Below are positions 37,892 to 46,800 of a DNA stretch of 64,000 bases, piece by piece. The notes below the pieces were generated by a model. That model was not told the origin of the DNA. It saw only the letters and a list, made by a program, of their open reading frames with translations, and did not search any database. The DNA is from Candidatus Obscuribacter sp. (GTDB lineage: Bacteria; Cyanobacteriota; Vampirovibrionia; Obscuribacterales; Obscuribacteraceae), in contig JADYXR010000139.1 of NCBI GenBank assembly GCA_021772095.1, positions 1 to 64,000 on the forward strand, given 5' to 3'. Every line of letters begins with the position of its first letter. Positions within the stretch are counted from its first letter, which is position 1. A program made the translations under genes and the position numbers.

Positions 37892-40800
37892 TTACGGACT
37901 TTCCCAATTGTTGATTATTCTAATTCGTTCTTGCAGTTTGACTTGCTGGTATCGTCTCAGCAATTCCTGACTGGCTGGGCTGAGTGCGAAGCTTGAAACG
38001 CCTGGGTTGTTTTCCGGGGTGCGCAACACTACCATTCGATCGATTACTAGTTTGTCGTTTAACTGTTGGCGTGCTTTCCAGAGATTGGCATCCAGAAGGG
38101 CGGTCGAAATTTCGACGTCAGGCTGAACGACAGAAGCGGTTGGAGTAAACGAAGTGGTATTATCCCCGGTGCGCCACAATTGCACGCGCACAGCTTCGGT
38201 GCGAGGTTTGCCAAGAAGCGCAGACGGCAGAATGTTGGTGAGACCGAGTCGATTGACTTGCAGATTTTCTACCGGCGGGCGAGTCAATAGCTCCGGTTTG
38301 CCGATTTCTACGGCTCCAGCTGGTTGCCAGTGCGCACCAGGTAATGAGTATCCGTGGTCTTTAACTTCTCTTCCACGAGCGTCGACCGTCACTAGAAGCT
38401 TGGTCAGTTGTTCGTCCAGTTTGGCCGCGCGCAAACGTTCGCGCTCGCCTTGCACCTCGCTCCATTGTTGTGGTTGATTTCGATAACCACGATTATCTTT
38501 TTGCGGGTACCACGGCAGTGCACTCGGGTTGTTTGCGAGAAGATCGACGTTGCGATCGAAAAGGCTTGGCGTAATCACATAGCCGGATTCAATACCAGCT
38601 TCACGTTGACGCAAATATTGCAAGAACATGACGGAAAGATCCGATGCTTTGATGCTTGGTTGCTGCATTATCTCTGGTCTTTGCTTTTGCAAGTACTCGA
38701 GGAAGTCGGAAAATTCCGGTGGCGTGTCGCCTGTGCCGTCCAGCGCGAATGGTTTGCGGTCGTCCATTGCGCCAAGCGTCAAATGAGGTTGCCGTCCGTT
38801 GCCGGGTAGCTGGTCTCCGGTCGTAACGTGGCCTTCGAATTGCAGCACTAATTTCCCGTCAAGACCAATTTTGATAACGTCGCCGGTTTGCGCCTGTTGT
38901 TGCAGCTGATTAGCCATGGACAGTCGCGCAAAAGTGGCGCTGTCTTTCTTTGAAAATTCAGATGGTCGGCTCTGATCCAGATTGAGAAACGCAGTGGCAT
39001 CAGGCGCATCGACACGAACGAATTGAGTTTGTCCTTCGCCGAGTTGAAACTTGGAAGCAGTTCCAAGAACTCGTGCACCGCGCGTGGTGTTGTAAGCAGC
39101 CACACCGTCAGTGGTGGCTTTGAAATACGGCTGCGGGGCGCTGTCCCAATTTCGCAAACCGGTGTTGGCAGGTAATCTCCGTTCCCAACCGTCGTTGGTG
39201 GCAGGCGACCAGCGCGTCGCCAGTGGTCTCAAAAAGGAGTCTCCACCAGTCGACCAACGGTCGGTGCCAGGTAATGGGAATAGCAGCTCAGGGCGACCAT
39301 TGAATACCTTCAAGGGATCAAAAACTTCGCGTGGTACCCTGAAATCAGCAAGCGGTGCTGGTTGCATTCCGTCTTCGAGCTCTTGTTCGCTTTTGCCGGA
39401 CAATTGCATGATCAATGCTTTCTTTTCCGCTTCCGGAAGCGCGAATATTTGGGCGCGCTCGGCTACCGATGCAGTGCGGAAGTATTTGCGTGTTTGCTCC
39501 AGCGAGGTTGGGAAAGCCGGTTTGTCGGCTTCCGGTGAGCCATTGGCGACCCAGGCGTCGTTCCAGGTTTTCAATGCAAGTAGCTGATGCGCGTCGCTGC
39601 CTCTGGCAATCATGTCTTTCAATAACGACTGTGCTTCTGTTTTCGCTTCACTCTTAACTGCCAGTTTGCCAAGCACGGCTACTGCTTTTTGAATGTCACC
39701 TTCGACCGAACTGTGAGCGAGCAGCCAGGCCGCTGCTACTTGAGTTTTCTGATCGGGGCTGCGCAGCTGCGTTTCGAGTATGGCTCGTCTTGGATCGTCG
39801 GCTTTTGCAATCGGCTGTTTCTCGATGATTTCTTTGATTACTTGTTCGGCTTCAGCTTTGAATGCGCCACCCTGGGCTCCATACAGATTGACGATCGCCT
39901 CAGCCGCAGCCGCGTCCCCGGGTTGATCGGCGACCAGCACACGTGCTGCCGCTATTTTGGCGCGCTGGCCGGAAGCATCATTCAATGTTTGTCTTACAAA
40001 AGCATCTCCGTCGGCAGTCAACTTCGGCAAGGCAAAGCGCATCATGAAGGTGCCTTCATAGTTCAGGTTGGCTTCCCGTTTGATTCCTGCTCGTGATGAA
40101 TCTTGTAATTGCGAGAGTGCCACCACTCCTCGCGGATCACCTGCTTGTGTGAGACTGACAGCCGCGGCTAAACGAACTCGATCGTTGGCGTGAGTGAGTG
40201 CGGTGCGTAGAACCGGTATTCTTGGATCGTCGGCGGCGGATGCGACATCGAAGGTTTTGGGATGAGCCATCCTGACCAGTTCGCGAACCAGATCTTCGTC
40301 GGTCCGCGGAGTATCTTTTCTGTTCAGCAACTCATTAATGGATTTTGCTAATTCGGCCCGATCTGTTGTGGTATCAGGTACGGTGTTACTGAAAAGATCT
40401 CCGATTCCGTCTTTGAGACGGTTGAACATTTCGTCGGCTCGTCGCTTCAGATCTTGATCGGGATGTCCTTTGGACATGGCCTCGAGGACAGGCATCGAAA
40501 TGCTCTCACCAAGTTTATCGAGTCTGCCTAAAATCATGTTCTGGAAGTTGATGCTTTCTTGATAACGCGGTTGACCTCTGGTAGGCATCGCCCAGGTTTC
40601 GGCATCCAGTGCATTGGTCAAAAGCAGTGCGGCTTTGGCGCTCGACGCATCGCCTTTTCTGCTCTGGTCGCTGCCTTCGCGCTGGATCACAGCCTGAGCG
40701 AAGATGGAACGGACGCTGATGTCGATGCCGGGATTGGCGATTAAAACATCGGTGACGATCTGTTCGGCGTAGGCTGCGCCTGGTCCGCCGTTTTTGTAAA

Positions 40801-43800
40801 TCGTCGCCAGCGTCTTGGCCGCGTCGTAAACGGTCCGATTGCGAATGTTCTCAGAGAGTGGATAACCATTGCTGAGGACAATAAACGCTAATGCTTTGCG
40901 CGCATCTTGAGCGCTTTCGCTATCGTCATTGGCCATCGCCCGATCGGTTAGAAGTTTGATTTGCTCGTCGCGCTGGCTGTTGAGATTTTCGAACGCCGTT
41001 TTGAATTTCTTTTCGACATCACTGTAGTCGAATCTAGCTTTTATTTTCTCGAAGAAGCTGAAGCTGACATTGTCCGCGGTTTCGTATTGAGAATTGACGT
41101 AGCTGCCGGCTTCCAACAGTTTATAACCGTGCTCGCTCCACCATTCCGGCTTTTCAAGCCGATCGAGGGTGATGAGATTGTCACGTATCAATGCGCCGGT
41201 GGCTCGTTCGTACTTTTCTTGCTGGTCGATTGTGTGTGGTGCGGCAAAACGTCCAGTATCAACGCGTGGTGCCGACTTCGTATTCAGAAGAGCGGCTTCG
41301 AGCAGTTGTGCGTCGGCGACTCGGGCACTGCCGGGAGTGGCAGCTTGTTGTTTGATTTCGGCGATTAAACGGTTGGCATCGTCTCTAAAACCTTGCTTGC
41401 TGCCGTTCTTGGCAATATCGGCAATCACCGTAGCGGCCAGGCGACGATCCTGATCGGCGACTGCTTTTCTTTGTTCGAATTCTGCTCCCTGCTGAGGCGT
41501 GTCACTGGCTCCGCTTGTTAGCAGAACGCGTGCCGCTGCCATGCTGATGCGCTCGTGTGGATCCTTCAGCAATTGATGCAGCACTGCGCGCCGTGGATCG
41601 TCGGCTCCAGTCAACGGTTTCGACAGACCGGCAACTAAAACTGCTCGTGCCACCGCTTCGCTGTTGTTATCGCGGCTGGCCGCGATCGCCGTCAAGTTGT
41701 CGGCTAGCTGTTGTGGAGTCGACTCGCCATCCAGTTTCAAACCGCGTAACAAAACGTCGGTGCTGTCTTGCAATTCGCCGAGCAATTGTTTTGCCCGATC
41801 GCGAATCAATGGCATCGAGTGAGCGCTGTGATCGCTGCTTGATGGTGTCGAGTAGGTGGCCTGATCGCCTTTATAGAAGATGTTGCTGCCGTCCGGTCTG
41901 ATAATTTTCTTTTCGCCGTTGGCGGAGACTTGAACGAAATTGCCTGCTTCGTCGAAGCGCAGCGTACCCTTCCACGGACCGCGATTGCGCGCATCCGTGT
42001 CAGTGTGCCAGAGGTCACCTCTGAGCGTCCAGATCTCTTTGACGCCTTTGGCATTCGTAATTTCTTCGCGCGTATCGCTGATTTCGCGACTGCTGCCGTC
42101 AGGGTATGTGACCTTCTCGACCTTCGTGCCGGTGCGTTGGACCGTGCCACCATCGGCGGTGTGGGTCAACGACTTGCCGAAAGAATCGTTCAATCGAATC
42201 GATGCGTTGGTTTGATCGACCGCGACCTTGCCTCTCCACACAGTCGTCTTCGTGGCATCTGATTCTTCGTACCATTCGTCGGATTTGCCCTGACGAACCA
42301 GAGTTTGTTTGACACCACCTCTGGTGGTGGTTAATTTCCAGACTTCATTGTTTTCGTCATAATCGACCGAGCGACCGCTCTTATCCGGATAGGCAATATC
42401 TTTGACGCGTTCGGCTGTGTCTCTGACGATGCCGACTTTCGACTGATCGGCTGCCATGGCTTCGAGGATTGGAATCGATTCGACGCTGGCGTATTTCGAG
42501 TAAGCGTCGAGCAATTTCATTTGCAGTTCGTGGCTGGCTTTGTAGTTCGGATCGTTGCCATCACGGGGAGTGCGTTCGAATTGACGTTTTAAACCGGCAA
42601 GCAGCGCGACGCCCGCATCTTCTCTCGATACAGGGCTGCCCGGCGCACCTGGGTTGAGGTTTACCAGCGCGGTCACCAGTGTGGTTCTGGCGCTGTAAGG
42701 CATGCGATCTTGAGTGGCGATTGCCATCTCCAGTAGTGGTGCCACTGCCGCCTTCGTCTGTGCGTCGCCAAGACTGGCGTTGAGCAAGCCATTGGCGGCG
42801 CGCTGAACAGCCTCCTGCTTGGTGCTCTCATCAAAGAAACGACCGTTGGACATGACAATCCAGGCTAATGTCCGGCGTTCCATGTCTCCTTCCGGACGGG
42901 CGGCCTTGGAGATGATTGCGTCGAGCTGGCCGGACGTCTCTCCCTTAGCTTGATCCAGATGCGGCTTCATCAGGTCGCCGGTTTTTTCCCACGCCCACAC
43001 CCACTTGCCGTTCGCGTCCGCTGCTCGCTTTGAAGCCGTGTTGAACATGTGAGTCCATTCCAGCATCGGATAGTTTTTTCGAATGAAATCAGGAACTTCG
43101 GCGAGCGAATATTTGTTAGCGCCTGACGCCATCAGCTTATTGAGCGACTGCCTGAATCTCTCGCGATATTCAGCGGAATCAGGATCTAGTCTGCGTGAAG
43201 TCAATTCGATCTGACCGAGCTTTCTGAGGACCTCAGGATCCTTTTCCGTTTCAAGTAAACCAGCAGCAATCTGGTTTAATCCGACCGGCTTCAGTTCGCT
43301 CAACCGATCCAGCGCAGTCGACCTGACCAGAGCGGAAGAATCTCCAGGCTGGTCTCCGGCGCCGATGATCTGCTTCAAAAGGTCTTGAGTGGCGAGGTCG
43401 TTGGCGCTGGTTTTGCCCAGTGCTCGCACTATTGCCGCTCTTGTCTCTTCATCGGCGACTTTGTTTGGCACCGTGCCTGGTGTCAGAACCTCGCCGATTT
43501 CTTGCCGGGCTTTAGCGGCGAACTGAGGTCCGAGCACTGCGTTAATTTGATCGAGCTTGTTGATTACATCGAGCTTCAGCAAGTAACCTGGAGAATTGAC
43601 ACCACCCTGGTTATCTTTGAGTAAACTGAGAAGGTTGTATTCAACTAATCCACGACCGTCAGCGTCCAGATCTTTGTAATGCTTCAGCAACGGCTCGAGC
43701 GCGTGTGACGCAAGAACCGGCTGTTCCAGCGTAAATGACGACTCCATTGCCAGCGCCATTTGTTGGTCGCTTACGCCGAAATCTTTCCAGTTATTGTTTT

Positions 43801-46800
43801 TCGACATGATCACAGCGGCGCGGAACAGCTTGGCACGGTCTTCGGCTGATGGCTCACCATCTTGACCTGACGTTTTAACAACTTGGCTTTCTCTCTGGAA
43901 CACCCGATCGTAATAGGCTCCAGGTGTGCCTTTTGCCGCTTCGTATTCAGTTTGCATCTGAGTCAGCAATGCTTTGCGTTTGGCTGGATCTGTTTCACTG
44001 TTAGCCAGAAGAGTGGCGCTGGCTAATGCGCGCAAATCCTTGTCGGCTGTCGGTTGAGCGACGATATCGAGCAGTGCTTTCTCGATTGCGCGAGAATCAC
44101 GTCCGTAAATATCGGCTTCGGCGGTGGCGGCTATGGTGCTCTCTAATTTTCCAATTCCAGGTTCTGTACTAAACCTGTGAACTTCCATTGCCTCAGCCAG
44201 TCCCAGTCCGTGAGCATTAACCAGCGCTTCTTTGCGTGCTTCCGGTGAAGCGTTTTTGTCCTGAACGACTGACAAAAGCAGTCCGGCGTAATCGTTGAAT
44301 TTCGATTGACCCGCCATCGGCGACTCGTCGGCGCGATAGAGCAAGTCGCCCATGGCCAGCCGCGTTCCAGGCGCGAGCGTGGGCATGTTGCCTTTGAGAT
44401 ATTGCATGACATCGGCTGACTTCAGATCGCGTACACGGTCTTCTTTGACCATCTGCATTCTGCCGATGCCGCCGGCGTTGTGGTAGCCGCTATAAGGTCC
44501 TGTCGAAGTGGCTACGGTAAGTCTCGGCACTTCGACCTGATACGTAGTCTGAGCCAATGTGTCGGCGAACGCTCCAGTGATCGGGTCTGCGTTTAAGAAA
44601 ATCAATCCGAGCGCAGCAGCTGCTTTCTCTTCTCTGTTTTCACTCTTTTCGAAAATTGCTTGCAGACGGATCGATTCTTCTTTGCGCGCTTCTGCATTGT
44701 CCGATGCGGCAATCAATTCTCTGGTTTTGCCGAGTATGGTGTTCAAACTTTCGTTGCCCTTCATCAAGGCCGTGTAGCTATCGAACCGGTCCATCAGGGT
44801 GTGCGATTGATAACTGGTTAGCAGGTTGCGAAGGTCTTCTGCTTTGACTTCGACTTGCTCACCGTCGGCACCGGTTGTGGTGCCAAGCAAATCTGGAACT
44901 TTGCCGTCTTTTTCGTTGAGCAACATCAGACCCATTGCTGCTGCAACGCGTTCTTTCTCGCCTGTCGCGGACGTAAACTCGCTGAGCAACTGATTGTTCA
45001 GTTGTTTTCTGTCGGGGCTGTCAGAAGGTTGTGCGGCAATTTCTGAGATCTTGGCGAAACGATTTTCGACCGCGGTTTGCAGTTGCTTATCAAACATGTT
45101 GATCGACGGCGGGATGCGCGAATCGATATACGCTTTGACATTGGCTGCGGTAACGTTTTCCGGAAGATCGTTTTGGCTTTTATATCGCGTGCCAAGAATA
45201 TTGGGCACCGATTTGCTATCTTGTGCGTGATAAGTGAGAAGTCCGAAAGCGGCTGCCAGCTTGTCGTCCTTGTTGGGCGAATCGAGGAATTGACTGGTAA
45301 GTTTGGCCAGGTATTGTTCTTTCTCTTTTGATTTTTCCTCTGGCAGCTTAGCCATGTCGGCTGCTTCTTTTTGAACCTGGGACATCTTCTCTCTGCCGTC
45401 AGGAGAAGCGAATTTGCGCGCCTGATCTTCTAGTGTCGGTAGTGGTGGCGCGTCTTTGTCGGCATTAGATTCATATTGTCCCGCTCGCAACAGCATGCCG
45501 CCGTTCAACAATGTGGCAGCATCGTGTTTGCGGATCGAGCCGACGATTGCGGGGATTTGATGAGCGCCAATTTCGGCCACGAAGTAACCGTTCATACCGA
45601 GGAACATTTTCTCTGTGATCGAGCTTGCTGTTTTTGCCCATGGAGCGGTTTTTAAATAGTTGGCGACAGCGCTGCCCTGTTCTGCCGGCTTAGCCATACC
45701 GAACGCTTTGCGCGAAATCGAGAGACCGTCTTTGACCACGCTGCCATAGAAGATATCCGCCATCATGGCGTACCCACGGAGCTCCATGAATTTTTTGCCG
45801 TATGGTCCGGTGTTTTCGATCGACTGGTGTACCAGTCCGGTGGCACCGAGCCCGGCGTGCCAGGCTGCTCTTGCAAAGCCAGGAGTGTGAACCATTTGAC
45901 TGAAGACAGTTCGTGCTCCCAGCTTTCCGGTTTCTTTGAGACCTTGCATGGCAGCCATGTGTAGACCTTTGAACTCGATTGTGCCTGTGACGATCATGCC
46001 TAAATCCATCAGCGCCATGGCGCCTTTGCCAGTGTAGTGCCAGCCTGCGGCTTCATCTCCCCAGGCTTTCAAATTCTCCGCCGGCATCAACTGCATTTGA
46101 CCATCGACCAGGACTGTCACCATGGCTCCTGGCTTGTAGAGCCGGACATCGCCTTCGATATCGAGAGATGCAGCGGGCGCGCCGAAAGTGACTTTGTCGC
46201 TGGCGCTGATTTGAGTCCACTTCTCGCCGTCGACTTTTCTGCCGTTGACGTATGTGCCTTTTTCAGAGCCGGTGTCCTTGATGAACATTCGGCCATCAGC
46301 CTCGACTTTGACGACGGACTTCTCAGCGCCTTCAATCGTGGTACCGGCAATGGTGCCGAGATCGGTCGGTTCTCCGACCTTGAGAGTCTGCCCGTTAAAA
46401 GTCGGTTCACCGTTTTCGTTCTTGCCGATTGCTAAAGACGCTGGTGGTTCTCCGAGTGTGACGTTTTGGTCCGGGAAAACTTCGACCCATTTTTGGCTGT
46501 CGATCAGTTTGCCGCTGACATAAGTTCCGTTTTTCGAACCGTTGTCTTTGATGAAAACTCGTCCATCCTCTGCGACTCGCATGCGGGCGTGATCGGCCTC
46601 GACCTGGCCGCCCGTAACCTTGATTGTGCCTTCGCTACCGATGGTGACACCATCATTACCGGCATCGAGCGGTATCACTTTGCCGTTGACTTTGATTTCG
46701 CCTGAAGTCACCGGGTTGCCTACATCTTCGATGTCACCGACGGTTTTGTAGAGAGACAAATTGCCGGCGTACTTATGCTGTTTAGAACTGGTTACGCGAA

